From: UTCFX2 sp963788145 | Lineage (GTDB): Bacteria; Chloroflexota; Anaerolineae; Anaerolineales; UBA4823 | Reading direction: 5' to 3' | Assembly (NCBI GenBank): GCA_963788145.1 | Contig: CAWBFQ010000006.1 | Location: 248,001-312,000 of the forward strand | Length of the DNA: 64,000 nt | Shown: one piece after another, positions 28,196 to 37,874 of the stretch | Layout of the letters: each line of letters begins with the position of its first letter | Position numbering within the stretch: position 1 is the stretch's first letter | The notes under the pieces: generated by a model | Database searches by the model: none | The model's input: the letters and a program-made list of their open reading frames with translations, nothing else | Told to the model about the DNA's origin: nothing | Made by a program: the position numbers and the translations under genes

Positions 28196-29150
28196 ATGCC
28201 TGCGATCACAATTACTGCTCCTGGAAAGATCATCCTGTTTGGAGAACATGCGGTTGTTTATAACCGACCTGCTATTGCGGCGCCTTTGGCGCAGGTCCGG
28301 GCGAGAGCTGTGGCGATGGCTGAGCCACGCTGGGTTCCTGGGCGAGTGATGATCCAGGCGCCTGATCTGAACAGGCAATCTTTCCTCGACGATTTACCCC
28401 AGTCCGATCCACTGGCGCTGGCAATCCGCCTGGTGCTAAGTGAGACCGGTATTGTGCGCTTTCCAGCTTGCACGCTGCGAGTCAGTTCGACCATTCCGAT
28501 GGCAGCCGGTCTCGGCTCGGGGGCGGCTGTTTCGGTTGCGCTGATCCGTTCTTTTTCGCAGTTTTTAGGTCACCCGCTTTCAGATGAGCGAGTCTCGGCG
28601 TTGGCTTATGAGGTGGATCGAATCTGACCATGGAACGCCATCTGGAATTGATAACACGGTGATCGCCTTTCAATTGCCCATTTTCTTTGTGCGTGGATTG
28701 CCGATCGAGGTCTTAAACTTACCAGAGCCATTCACCATCATTGTCGGTGATACGGGGATTCGAAGTCAAACGGCGTCTGCGGTAAATGATGTTCGCCACG
28801 CATGGGAGAAGCAGACAGACTATTTTGAGAGTCTCTTTGACGAGATTGGCGAGATCAACCGAGAGGCGCGACCATTTATTGAAAATGGTCAACCCTTGCG
28901 CTTAGGGCCATTGCTGGACAGGAATCACGAGCTGCTTTGTGCGATGGGCGTCTCCTGCCCAGAGTTGGATCGCTTGGTGCATGCAGCTCGCTTTGCTGGC
29001 GCTCTGGGCGCAAAGCTTTCGGGCGGCGGACAGGGTGGAAATATGATTGCATTGGTGGATGATCGAAATACCCACTCTGTGGAGCAGGCATTAAAACAGC
29101 ATGGGGCTGTCCGGATCATCACAACGCGAGTAGGCCCCGCCAAGGGATAA
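28196..29150 (+). CDS. mvk: Mevalonate kinase (frameshifted)
   Basis: This GHMP kinase phosphorylates mevalonate in the mevalonate pathway of isoprenoid synthesis. Motifs are TAPGKIILFGEHAVVYNRPA at the N-terminus, the ATP-binding glycine-rich loop PMAAGLGSGAAVSVAL near residue 100, HGTPSGIDNTV after the frame change and the C-terminal KLSGGGQGGNMIAL. The frame shifts at about 28620-28628 (YEVDRI to HGTPSGID). Joined, it is about 318 residues, normal for the family. It overlaps the next gene by one base (TAATG), so it is translationally coupled to isopentenyl phosphate kinase. Confidence 0.92.
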
Positions 29151-29981
29151 TGGACATGCTGGAGCCTATTTTGCCGCGCGAAGAACTGGTATTTATCAAG
29201 CTGGGTGGATCACTTATTACAGAGAAAGAAAGCCCGCAGACCGCCAGACTGGCCACAATGCGGCGTTTATCGAAGGAGATCGCCTCCGCCCGAAGTCAAA
29301 GGCCGACGCTGCACATTCTCTTAGGGCATGGATCAGGGTCTTTTGGTCATGTCCCGGCCCAAAAGTATGGCACTCGCCAGGGTGTTCACAGCGGGGCGGA
29401 ATGGCTTGGTTTCTTGGAAGTCTGGCAGGCAGCCGCTCAGTTAAATCGGTTGGTGCAGGACGCTCTGACCGCATCTGGCTTACCGGCGATCTCTTTACCA
29501 CCCTCAGCGAGTATCATCGCTCGAGATGGGCAGGTGGTGTCCTGGGATCTGGAACCGATTCAATCTGCATTGAAGGTGGGTTTGATCCCGGTCGTGTTTG
29601 GCGATGTGATTTTCGATCAAAAAAAGGGGGGGACGATCCTTTCTACAGAGGATTTGTTTGCCCATTTGGCCCCATTACTTATGCCCGGCCGGATCATACT
29701 GGCTGGGATTGAGCCTGGCGTTTGGAAGGATTTTCCTGTTAAATCAGAGATCATTCAAGAGATCACCCCAGCGAATATGGCTGGAATTTATTCGGCTTTG
29801 AGCGGTTCCATTGCAACAGATGTGACTGGCGGAATGGCGAGCAAGGTACAACAGAGTTCTGGACCTGGTTCGAAGGGTTCCCGGTTTGACCGTAGAAATC
29901 CTATCAGGTGAAGAGCCAGGGTTCGTCGAATGCGCTCTGATGGGTGAAAGAATAGGAACTTTGATCCGGATGGATGGGTAG
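29150..29981 (+). CDS. ipk: Isopentenyl phosphate kinase (3' frameshift)
   Basis: This amino-acid-kinase-fold enzyme converts isopentenyl phosphate to isopentenyl diphosphate, the last step of the alternate mevalonate route known from archaea and some Chloroflexota. Motifs: IKLGGSLITEKES at the N-terminus, LLGHGSGSFGHVPAQKYGT with the His that marks IPK, and the C-terminal DVTGGMASKVQ. The nominal frame ends at 29911 with a poor tail. Shifting by one base near 29855-29860 gives a convincing tail (LDLVRRVPGLTVEILSGEEP then ALMGERIGTLI) that ends at a TAG at 29979-29981, which matches the family. Its pairing with mevalonate kinase supports a complete alternate pathway in the organism. Confidence 0.9.
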
Positions 29982-29985
29982 AGGT

Positions 29986-30670
29986 TCAACCTACGGTTGG
30001 AAAGATTTCCCACCCACGCTGCACAGCTATTTTTCTTAGCTCCGAGTCCGGGTAAGTGGCAACTGGATGTCCCACCATCTCAAGCATCGATAGATCTGGA
30101 GCCGAATCGGCATAGGCGTAACTGGAGGATAGATCCACCTCAATGCCGTTCGTTGTTAAGTAGGCGAGGGTGGCGCTGGCTTTTATCTCATCGATCACAA
30201 TCGGTTCGACCGCCTTACCGGTATAACGGCCAGCGCGCACTTCGAAAGTTGTCCCGACGCAATGATCGGCTCCTAATTCGGCTGCGATCCGCTTAACCAT
30301 TGGCAGGGGGCCGGATGAGACCAGCATGACCAAATCGCCGGATTGGCGGCGACTTTCCAGGATGGAGCAGGTATCTTCGCGCCAGTATTGGCTGAGATAG
30401 TTCTTTACACCCCAATCCCAAATAGGAGCAGATTCTTCCAGCGTCAAACCGCCAAAATACCAGGCTAAATGAGCAGCCCAGGGTCGACGAAAATTGCTAT
30501 TACTTATCAGCCCTAAACGGAAAAGAAAAAATATAGGATAGTGGGCTGCTAAGAATTGCAAATGGACGATTCGGCGCTGGCGGCGCTGGCGGAAATATTC
30601 GATGATAGCTTTCCAGGTGCGTTCGCGGGTTAAGGTTCCATCGATGTCAAAGAAGGAGGGCGCGTTGCAT
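29986..30670 (-). CDS. HAD-IB family phosphatase (frameshift at the 5' end)
   Basis: This HAD hydrolase of about 228 residues has motif I FFDIDGTLTRERTWK, motif II VMLVSSGPLPMVKRIAAEL and motif III YAYADSAPDLSMLE, with the SerB/CicA-like insert of subclass IB. The proposed ATG at 30668-30670 (MQRAL) is followed within 16 bases by a one-base frame change into FFDIDG. Without that change the frame stays open far upstream through the neighbouring gene with no valid start context. The substrate is unknown; related proteins act on phospholipid head groups, phosphoserine or glycerol phosphates. It follows the LLM oxidoreductase stop by 6 bp. Confidence 0.8.
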
Positions 30671-30676
30671 GGACGG

Positions 30677-31546
30677 CTAAACCAATCCAACTGCCTGTGC
30701 AAATTGTTGCACAGCCCGCAAATGTCTTTGAGCAGAATCAAAGCCTGCCCCCATTGTATTAAAAGATAGATGAGTCGCCCCAGCGGATTTCCAGGCTTCC
30801 ACCTGGTTGATCCAAAAATGTGGGTCGCCCGTTCCATAAGAAATACGCACTTCCAACCCAAACCCAAGGTGACTTTTTCCCACCTCGTCTAATGTTTGAA
30901 AGATCAAATCAAGCGCCGGTTGGATATCTTCTGGCTTGCGAGTATTGCTCATCCACCCATCGCCCAAGCGGGCAGCCCGGCGCAATGCGAGATCTGCCGC
31001 GCCTCCAAACCAGATTGGGATCGGCTGCTGGATCGGGAGGGGGTTGAGACCGGCGTTTGGGATATGATGCCAGGCGCCCTGAAATTCCACCAATGGTTGA
31101 GTCCAGAGCAGACGCAGCACCTCGACCTGCTCTTCGATCCTTTTTCCGCGGTTATGGAATTCTGCATTGAGAGCGGTATATTCGACCTCGTTCCAGCCTA
31201 GACCGACGCCAATGCGCAATCGCCCAGCGGACAAGATATCGAGCGATGCAGATTGGCGAGCAAACAAAGCTGTCTGGCGTTGAGGCAGAATGATCACTCC
31301 TGTAGTGAATTCGATCTGTTGGGTGAATGCTGCCATCCATGTAAAGAGAAGTAGCGGCTCATGAAACGGATTGCGGATGGTATAGGGCATGGAAGCCGCA
31401 TTTGGATGGTCTGAACTGGCTCCTAATACATGATCATAAGCCAGGATATGGTTGAATCCCAGACCTTCCGCAGACTGCGCATAGTCTCGAATGGCGATCG
31501 GGTCATCGCCAAATTCGGTTTGTGGATAGACCAGCCCTATCTTCAC
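30677..31546 (-). CDS. LLM-class flavin/F420-dependent oxidoreductase
   Basis: This 289-residue luciferase-like monooxygenase-fold protein begins MKIGLVYPQTEFGDDP and contains the family's YDHVLG, FTTGVIILPQRQTALFARQ and RLRIGVGLGWNEVEY segments. Members of this subgroup use FMN or F420 as hydride carrier; sequence alone cannot choose between them, though the TIGR-type F420 subgroup looks closest by memory. It is transcribed with the HAD phosphatase downstream. Its substrate is unknown. Confidence 0.87.
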   Translation of the reverse strand: MKIGLVYPQTEFGDDPIAIRDYAQSAEGLGFNHILAYDHVLGASSDHPNAASMPYTIRNPFHEPLLLFTWMAAFTQQIEFTTGVIILPQRQTALFARQSASLDILSAGRLRIGVGLGWNEVEYTALNAEFHNRGKRIEEQVEVLRLLWTQPLVEFQGAWHHIPNAGLNPLPIQQPIPIWFGGAADLALRRAARLGDGWMSNTRKPEDIQPALDLIFQTLDEVGKSHLGFGLEVRISYGTGDPHFWINQVEAWKSAGATHLSFNTMGAGFDSAQRHLRAVQQFAQAVGLV

Positions 31547-31595
31547 TCAATGATCTCCATCAATAAACTCCATGCCTTCGGTGGATGCTGGCTGA

Positions 31596-33101
31596 CTAAA
31601 GATTGTAAAGATCCCCATATTTATTCTTCAGGTAGCTGATATAGGGCTGAATGCGGATTGGTCCACCGCTGATACGCTCGACCAACTCACCCGCGCTGAA
31701 CTTGCTGCCATGCTGGTAGATCTTATTGGTCATCCATCCGAGCAGCGTGTCGAATTTACCCAGGCGAATCTCATCGGGTATCTGTGGTTTGTCTTTCAAC
31801 GCGGCGTCAAAGAATAATGCGCTCAGAATATTTCCAAGGCTGTAACCCTGGAATGAGCCGCCGATCAAGCCGCCATACCAATGTACATCCTGCATGCAAC
31901 CATCTCTATCATCTGGCGGGGTGACGCCGATATCTTGTTTGAAGCGTTCGTTCCAGGCTTCGGGTAAATCTTTTACTGCCAGATGCCCTTCCAGCATTGC
32001 CATCTCGAAATCGAAGCGCAGCATGACGTGCAAATTGTAGGTCACTTCGTCCGCATCCGTTCGGATCAATGAGCGTTCAACCTTGTTGATCGCCCGATAG
32101 AAAGTATCCAGGGATACATCTGCAAGCTGTTCGGGGAATGTCGCCTGCAGGCGCGGATAGAAGAATTCACAGAAGTTGCGGCTTCTGCCGACCAGATTTT
32201 CCCACAGGCGGGATTGGCTCTCGTGCGCTCCGGACGAAGTCCCACCGCATAAGGGTGTGCCTTCCAGGGCAGAACGGACGCCTTGCTCGTACATGGCATG
32301 TCCGCTCTCATGGATCACGCTGTAAAGGCATTCGCCCAGCATATGCTCTTTGACCCGGGTTGTGATGCGCACATCGCCGACCGAGAAATTTGTCTCGAAT
32401 GGATGGTGGGTCAGGTCCAGCCGGCCGCGCTCAAAGTCATATCCTAGTTTCCCGGCAATCTCTTTGCTGATCGCCATTTGCTGGTCTTGAGGGTAATATT
32501 TGCGCAGGCAGGCGTCATCCGCAGGAGGTTGAGATGTGATCGCCTGAACTATTGGAACCAACTCTTTGCGCAGGTCAGCAAATAGCTGGCTGATTGTGGA
32601 TGCAGTCATACCATAATCGGAGAAGTCGATGAATGGATCGATGATATTTTCATACCCTGGGAAGAAATTGGCCATTTCGCGGCTCATTTCCAGCGTTTTT
32701 TCAAGATACGGCTGCACCTTCTTGAAATCATTCGCCGGGCGCGCCTCCGTCCAAACGGTATAAGTCTGAGCAGTGTGTTCGGACATTTCTCCAATGAATT
32801 CGGCCGGAACTTTAATCATCTGCTCGAATTTACGGCGCGTCACCCGAATCAAAGAAGCCTCATCCGAGTCGTACGGCAGGCTTTCTGCATATGAGGTCAA
32901 CTCATCGAGCAACTTCCCGATCGTCTCGTCGGTGAATTTCTCTTGCGACAGGCGCGCCAGCGTGGCTGCCTGGCGGGCGCGCGCTTCGCCTCCGCCTGCA
33001 GGCATATAGGTGGCTTGATCCCAATACAAAACAGCAGCAGCTTTGTCGAGGTCGTCTACTTCGTTTAACTTTTGGATGAGTTGTTCAAATTTCTCTTTCA
33101 T
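31596..33101 (-). CDS. M32 family metallocarboxypeptidase (Taq-type)
   Basis: This 501-residue zinc carboxypeptidase removes C-terminal residues from peptides in the cytoplasm. It has the M32 zinc motif HESGHAMYEQGV (HExxH variant HESGH) near residue 268 and the downstream Glu ligand region SQSRLWENLVGRS. Family segments include VLYWDQATYMPAGG near residue 25, DFERGRLDLTHHPFETNFS and LQATFPEQLADVS. The length is standard. The ATG is preceded by a weak GGAGTAC sequence (AAGGAGT). It appears to be a single-gene unit. Confidence 0.93.
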   Translation of the reverse strand: MKEKFEQLIQKLNEVDDLDKAAAVLYWDQATYMPAGGGEARARQAATLARLSQEKFTDETIGKLLDELTSYAESLPYDSDEASLIRVTRRKFEQMIKVPAEFIGEMSEHTAQTYTVWTEARPANDFKKVQPYLEKTLEMSREMANFFPGYENIIDPFIDFSDYGMTASTISQLFADLRKELVPIVQAITSQPPADDACLRKYYPQDQQMAISKEIAGKLGYDFERGRLDLTHHPFETNFSVGDVRITTRVKEHMLGECLYSVIHESGHAMYEQGVRSALEGTPLCGGTSSGAHESQSRLWENLVGRSRNFCEFFYPRLQATFPEQLADVSLDTFYRAINKVERSLIRTDADEVTYNLHVMLRFDFEMAMLEGHLAVKDLPEAWNERFKQDIGVTPPDDRDGCMQDVHWYGGLIGGSFQGYSLGNILSALFFDAALKDKPQIPDEIRLGKFDTLLGWMTNKIYQHGSKFSAGELVERISGGPIRIQPYISYLKNKYGDLYNL

Positions 33102-33166
33102 TGAGTACTCCTTGAATCTGGATTAGCCAGATAATTATATCAAAAGTGATTGATGATGCTCGGGAT

Positions 33167-34258
33167 GTGACCGTTCCAAAGTTGGTAAAAGCGTGATTAA
33201 ATGGTTGTGGAGCAGTCCAGCAACTGCCCCGCAACCCATGAAAAAATAGAGAATCACATTATATGCGCTTGAAGCTACTTTTACCAGTGGTTGTACCGAC
33301 AAAATTTGATAGCCCGAAGAAATGTCCCCGATCAGGATTTCCAGGAATGCGATTTATCCCGCGTCAAGAAGTGAGCAAGCAAATCGTGGATGCGCAACAT
33401 CCGGAAGTAACTGCCTGGCGATATGAATGTGTCCAATGCGGATGTACATTTCGTGTATATCCGCAGGGGGTGAGCAACAAGCAAATCTCAAAGCGGGTGA
33501 TTGGGCTGGCAGTGATGTTATACATAATGGGGCTAAGTTATGGTGCAGTAGAAATCGTGTTAGGCAGCCTGGGAATAAGCATTGGAAAAACGAGCGTGTA
33601 TCGGGGAGCGCAATGGGCAGCGAAAAAAGTACCCGGGATGAAGCGCGAAAAGATGCTGGAAGGGTACAAGACAAAAGGGATTGGGGCAGACATAACAAGT
33701 GTAGGGTGTAATGGACAGTGGCTAACGATTGGGATCGTGGTCGATGCAACCAATGGACTGGTTTTGAGCATCGATCAATTGAAAGCCTGGCTTGAGCCGA
33801 TCTTGGATGCAGTAGATGCCGATGGGTTCAAAAAAGTGGCCGATTTGACTATGTTGAAAACGCTGATTCATTCTCGCCGACCAGAAGATCAACCGCAACT
33901 CAGAACAGATGTACCTGCGCTATGCCAACGCCCGGAAACCCGGAAAAGGTCAAAAACATGATGCCGCTTATCGCCTGCGCACTTGGAAGGATGAATATGG
34001 AAACATAATTCTGGATGGTACCAATAATCACTGTGAACGTAGTATCGGATGGCGGATCAAAGAACGCTATCGTTCGATGCGCGGGTATAAACGTGAGCTA
34101 TCTGCACTCGACGTTAGCCGCCTGATTGCGTTTGCGGGAAACCATCTGTCCCGCGGGTCTCAAGCTGGCCGATTTGATCGCATGACCGGTCAGTTTTGAC
34201 CGAGTTCAATCTCCAATGCTGCCGATTTATCTCACTTTACCAATTTTGGAACGATCAC
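33167..34258 (+). mobile_element. Insertion sequence, copy 1 (full length, about 1.09 kb)
   Basis: The ends are imperfect inverted repeats. The left end, GTGACCGTTCCAAAGTTGG at 33167, reads outward to inward as the right end does on the other strand (GTGATCGTTCCAAAATTGG from 34258), differing at two positions over about 23 bases. The element encloses one transposase frame. The right end is repeated, in the opposite orientation, at 44671 in the window. No certain target-site duplication was seen. Confidence 0.85.
33263..34199 (+). CDS. IS transposase with zinc-ribbon N-terminus, IS6/IS240-like DDE domain (frameshifted)
   Basis: The N-terminus carries a possible zinc ribbon (CPRSGF and CVQCGCTF), then a helical DNA-binding region. 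The DDE-type core follows: Asp in GADITSVGCNGQWL, Asp in IGIVVDATNGLVLSI, and Glu in NNHCERSIGWRIKERYR with MRGYKRE, a pattern like IS240/IS6 integrase cores. The frame breaks near 33903, where an extra C sits compared with the second copy at 44.7-45.3 kb (ACTCAGAAC against ACTAGAAC). Joined length is about 312 residues. The IS family assignment is tentative. Confidence 0.8.
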
Positions 34259-34307
34259 GCGAACGAAGAACGAACCATTTTTTGTTCCATCACCAGGGGA
34301 TAAACTC

Positions 34308-35267
34308 CTAATCACCCTCCGTTTCGCCCAGCGTTAAAAAATATTCAATGATCGCAGTCGCCTCCGCCAATGTATTCTTTCCCATTTGAAGCCAATGAAT
34401 ATCCGGGTCATCCGGCTTGAACCAATTCGCCTGTCGGCGCACAAACACTCGGGTTGCTCGCCTCATTTGTTGGATCGCATCATCCAACGTTTTCTCTCCA
34501 CCCAAATACGCGACGATCTCCCGGTAACCAATCGCCGAGAATGTGGGCAGGTCCTCGGTATAACCCTGCGCCAGAAGCGAGCGGACTTCTTCAACCAAAC
34601 CAGCTTTCATCATTGCATCGATACGGGCATCGATGCGCGCATACAACTCCTCCCGCGGACGGATCAGGCCGATCAACAACAGATGATGGGGCGATGCGCC
34701 GCTCCGGCGTTGCTCCGAAAAACGCTTCCCGCTGCTCAGAATCACTTCCAGAGCGCGCACAGTCCGGCGGACATTGCGCGCATCCATTGTAGACGCTGCT
34801 AGAGGGTCTAAGACAGCCAGCCGCTGATGCAGTCCCTCGGCGCCAATTTCGCCTACCCAGCATTCTAACGCTCTCCGCAAACGAGGGTCCGGCTCAATGC
34901 CGGGAACCTGCCAGCCCTGGGTCACCGCGCGGATATACTGTCCGGTTCCACCCACCAACAGCGGCAATCGCTTACTCGCATGGATCCTGGCAATCGTTTC
35001 GCGCGCTTGCAGTTGAAATAGCGCCAGACTCCAGGTATCATCCGGGTCCGCAACATCGATTAAGTGATGGGGCACTCGATTCCTCTCCGCAATCGTTGGT
35101 TTTGCTGTCCCGATATCCATTCCACGATAGAACAAGCGCGAATCAGCGGAGACGATCTCACCTCCAACCTGCTCTGCAATTTGGATAGCGATCTCGGTTT
35201 TTCCCACCGCTGTCGGACCGAGGATTACCACCAATGGCGGTCGTTGGATCAGAGAGCCTTCGTTCAT
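34308..35267 (-). CDS. miaA: tRNA dimethylallyltransferase
   Basis: MiaA transfers a dimethylallyl group from DMAPP to A37 of tRNAs that read codons starting with U. The P-loop GPTAVGKTEIAI lies near residue 14, followed by ADSRLFYRGMDIGTAKP, PHHLIDVADP and LPLLVGGTGQYIRAV, all diagnostic. A late RRATRVFVRRQANWFKPD matches the tRNA-binding tail. The start at 35267 lies 7 bp after the yraN stop; the frame is open further upstream but overlaps yraN. It forms an operon with the glycosyltransferase and yraN, and uses DMAPP produced by the isoprenoid pathway. Confidence 0.94.
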   Translation of the reverse strand: MNEGSLIQRPPLVVILGPTAVGKTEIAIQIAEQVGGEIVSADSRLFYRGMDIGTAKPTIAERNRVPHHLIDVADPDDTWSLALFQLQARETIARIHASKRLPLLVGGTGQYIRAVTQGWQVPGIEPDPRLRRALECWVGEIGAEGLHQRLAVLDPLAASTMDARNVRRTVRALEVILSSGKRFSEQRRSGASPHHLLLIGLIRPREELYARIDARIDAMMKAGLVEEVRSLLAQGYTEDLPTFSAIGYREIVAYLGGEKTLDDAIQQMRRATRVFVRRQANWFKPDDPDIHWLQMGKNTLAEATAIIEYFLTLGETEGD

Positions 35268-35274
35268 CAGGGAG

Positions 35275-35688
35275 TCAATCCGCTGTGACCGCGTTTTCAA
35301 AATGTTCAATCTCGGGTGGCAACTCCTGATCGGTTCGCAAAATCGCAATCACATCCACCCGCCATTCACCATCGAGATCAGGATGCTGACGGATATATTC
35401 CTGGGCGCAAGCCAGAAGATGAATCCGCTTACGAGCATCGACTGATTGTTCAGGATAGCCAAACGAGGTTGAACTGCGCGTTTTGACCTCAACAAATACA
35501 ATGATCGGCTTGACTGGGCCTCGATGACCATTCGAAATATCTGCCTGGATATCTCGCTGTACGATCAGATCAATTTCGCCATATGGGCTGCGAATATTCC
35601 GCCCAAGAATGCAATACCCTTTCTTCTCAAGATAATCGGCTGCCAGGTCTTCGCCCCATACAGCCAATTGTTGCGGCTTGATTCTCAT
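35275..35688 (-). CDS. YraN/UPF0102 family endonuclease-like protein
   Basis: This protein of 137 residues has the restriction-endonuclease-like core of UPF0102: GEDLAADYLEKKGYCILGRN, YGEIDLIV (catalytic E and D) and IVFVEVKTRS (ExK). Family members are thought to act on DNA during recombination or repair, but biochemical data are limited. The ATG at 35688 overlaps the glycosyltransferase TGA (ATGA), showing translational coupling, so this start is preferred over an in-frame TTG at 35709. miaA follows. Confidence 0.9.
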   Translation of the reverse strand: MRIKPQQLAVWGEDLAADYLEKKGYCILGRNIRSPYGEIDLIVQRDIQADISNGHRGPVKPIIVFVEVKTRSSTSFGYPEQSVDARKRIHLLACAQEYIRQHPDLDGEWRVDVIAILRTDQELPPEIEHFENAVTAD

Positions 35689-36887
35689 CGACGGGACGAG
35701 TCCAACCAACGAGTGAAACGTGAACGCATGCCTCGTTTTCGATTATTCGCCTGCCAGACAATCTGCTGGTATTGCGATTCCATCAGACGAGTGGTCCGCT
35801 CAATCGAAAAGGCTTCGCAGGCTTTGCGGGCATTCTCGCTCATCTCCACCCTCAGGTCATGTTCGTTCACCAGCCTTACCATTTTGGCGGTGAAGCTCGC
35901 CAGGTCTGCCTCTCCCGCCAGCAGACCGGTAACGCCGTCCTGAACAATATCCGCGATACCCGGCGAGCGAATTCCTAAAATGGGTAAACCCGCAGCCATC
36001 GCCTCAATCACTGTGAGCGGATGGACTTCTGTCACCGAGGCAGTTACAAAAAAATCAGCCATCGCCAGATATGCCGGAATCTTCTCATAAGACAATGCGC
36101 CCAAGAAACGCACCGAATCACAAATCTCCGAACGCCCGGCCATGTCTTCCAGGTTTTCGCGTTCGGGTCCACTGCCTATCAATATCAAACGGACGTGCTT
36201 ATAGGCCTGGACAGCGCCGGCAAAGGAACGTAGCAAGAATGGCAAATTTTTCTCCGGGCCCAATCGTCCCACGTATACCAGAATAACATCCTTGTCACCA
36301 AAGCCAAGATCGTCACGTCGGAAAGGTTCGACCGGCGCTCGAAAAGGCTCAAGATCAACTCCATTCGGGACGACATTGATGGGAACATCTACCCCAAAAT
36401 TGATTAATACGTCCCGCATCCCGGCTGATGGCGAGATGACTAATTGACATGAGCGGCAAAAAGATGGCAGATAGGCTTTGACGGCTGCCAATCCGAGAAC
36501 ATCGACCATCGGAGGCAGGTACGCATACGAATAGAGATCATAACGGGTATGATTCGTGAAAATGATCGGAATATCGCGAGGTTGACAATATAACATCGCC
36601 AATGAGCCGCTCAAAAAGGGGTGATGAACATGGACGACATCCATCGTGCGAAGTAATTTTCGTGCTTTAGGTGTATAGCGAAGGCTGATGTAATACCCGG
36701 TATCTAACAATGGCAGACCAGGAGAGCGGATCACGTGCTCTTCATCATCGCGATATTCATCTTCACTAAATGTAAAGACAAATACCTCGTGCCCGTCTTT
36801 TTCCAGGAATTTCTTGTTCGACGAGATATAATTGGTAATCCCACTGATATGCGGTTTATACACATCCGCCATCATCCCAATCCGCAT
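35685..36887 (-). CDS. GT4 family glycosyltransferase
   Basis: This 400-residue GT-B fold glycosyltransferase has an N-terminal acceptor domain (MADVYKPHISGITNYISS, VVHVHHPFLSGSLAMLY) and a C-terminal nucleotide-sugar domain with LVYVGRLGPEKNLPFLLRSF and the E-x7-E motif in EVHPLTVIEAMAAGLP. It resembles enzymes that add glucose or mannose to diacylglycerol or polyprenyl lipids, such as membrane glycolipid synthases. It heads the GT4-yraN-miaA unit by overlap. Precise sugar and acceptor cannot be assigned. Confidence 0.9.
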   Translation of the reverse strand: MRIGMMADVYKPHISGITNYISSNKKFLEKDGHEVFVFTFSEDEYRDDEEHVIRSPGLPLLDTGYYISLRYTPKARKLLRTMDVVHVHHPFLSGSLAMLYCQPRDIPIIFTNHTRYDLYSYAYLPPMVDVLGLAAVKAYLPSFCRSCQLVISPSAGMRDVLINFGVDVPINVVPNGVDLEPFRAPVEPFRRDDLGFGDKDVILVYVGRLGPEKNLPFLLRSFAGAVQAYKHVRLILIGSGPERENLEDMAGRSEICDSVRFLGALSYEKIPAYLAMADFFVTASVTEVHPLTVIEAMAAGLPILGIRSPGIADIVQDGVTGLLAGEADLASFTAKMVRLVNEHDLRVEMSENARKACEAFSIERTTRLMESQYQQIVWQANNRKRGMRSRFTRWLDSSRR

Positions 36888-37045
36888 ATCACCTCCAGAC
36901 GATACAAATCAATGCCAGATTCGTTCAGCTTAACCAATGCGGATATCCTAAGCGAAAGGCGTTAAATCGTCAAGCCAGTTTGCGCAGAGAACCATCCTGA
37001 TAAACTTGGCAGTTTCATCCTGGGCAGGTACAATCTCATTAGATT

Positions 37046-37867
37046 ATGGAGAAAGCCAAACAGCACAGCCATTTGCCGGATGCAGATCGCCTTAGCACAC
37101 TGATAGCCATGATCTTGCTGGCCTTTGCGCTCGCCCATTTTATCAAATTACCCGGGCGCGAGGTGACGATCCAGTTGCCAGGGTTATATTTTGAAATCCG
37201 GTTCGGCGTTCGAGAACTGATCGCATTACTGGTTGCTCTCATGACCGCCAGTGGGGCAGATTGGCTGTTGCGCGCTCATCCCAATCTGGGAATACGTCAA
37301 CGAAGTGAGCATTGGTTGTTGCCAGGGATCACTTCCTGGGTGGTTGGGCTGCCGCTTCTCCAGCTTCCTCTCAGCCCGGTATGGTGGCTAGGATTTGTTT
37401 TGGGGGGACTGCTGTTGTTGCTGGTCCTTGTTGCTGAATACATCGTGGTCGACCCAACCGATCGCCGCCACACGTTCGCTTCAGCCGGGCTAACCGCAGT
37501 GTCGTTTGCATTATTTCTAGTATTAGCTACGGCATTGCGCTTTGCTGGTCTGCGTTTGTTCTTGTTGCTACCTGCGCTGGCGCTGGCTGTTTTCCTGGTG
37601 AGCCTCCGAACGCTTAGACTGCGTGCACCTGATATCTGGGCTTTCACAGAGGCGGGATTAATTACTTTAATTTCTATCCAGTTTTCAGCAGCTCTACACT
37701 ACTGGCCGCTGACGCCCGTTGGCTTTGGGTTAGCATTGCTTGGCCCGGCATATGCACTAACCAACTTCTTTGGAAACCTGGCTGAGGACGAACCAATCCA
37801 CCAGGCATTGGTTGAGCCGGCAATTATTCTGGCGCTCATTTGGGGCGCAGCGCTCTTGATGCGCTGA
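37046..37867 (+). CDS. Polytopic membrane protein, unknown
   Basis: This 273-residue protein has about eight hydrophobic helices, the first near residues 18-35, in tight pairs typical of an integral membrane protein. It contains no recognised catalytic motif. It starts 159 bp from the divergent glycosyltransferase and is followed after 7 bp by the JAMM-domain gene, so these two are probably co-transcribed. No confident family name. Confidence 0.7.
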   Translation: MEKAKQHSHLPDADRLSTLIAMILLAFALAHFIKLPGREVTIQLPGLYFEIRFGVRELIALLVALMTASGADWLLRAHPNLGIRQRSEHWLLPGITSWVVGLPLLQLPLSPVWWLGFVLGGLLLLLVLVAEYIVVDPTDRRHTFASAGLTAVSFALFLVLATALRFAGLRLFLLLPALALAVFLVSLRTLRLRAPDIWAFTEAGLITLISIQFSAALHYWPLTPVGFGLALLGPAYALTNFFGNLAEDEPIHQALVEPAIILALIWGAALLMR

Positions 37868-37874
37868 TCTTTCT

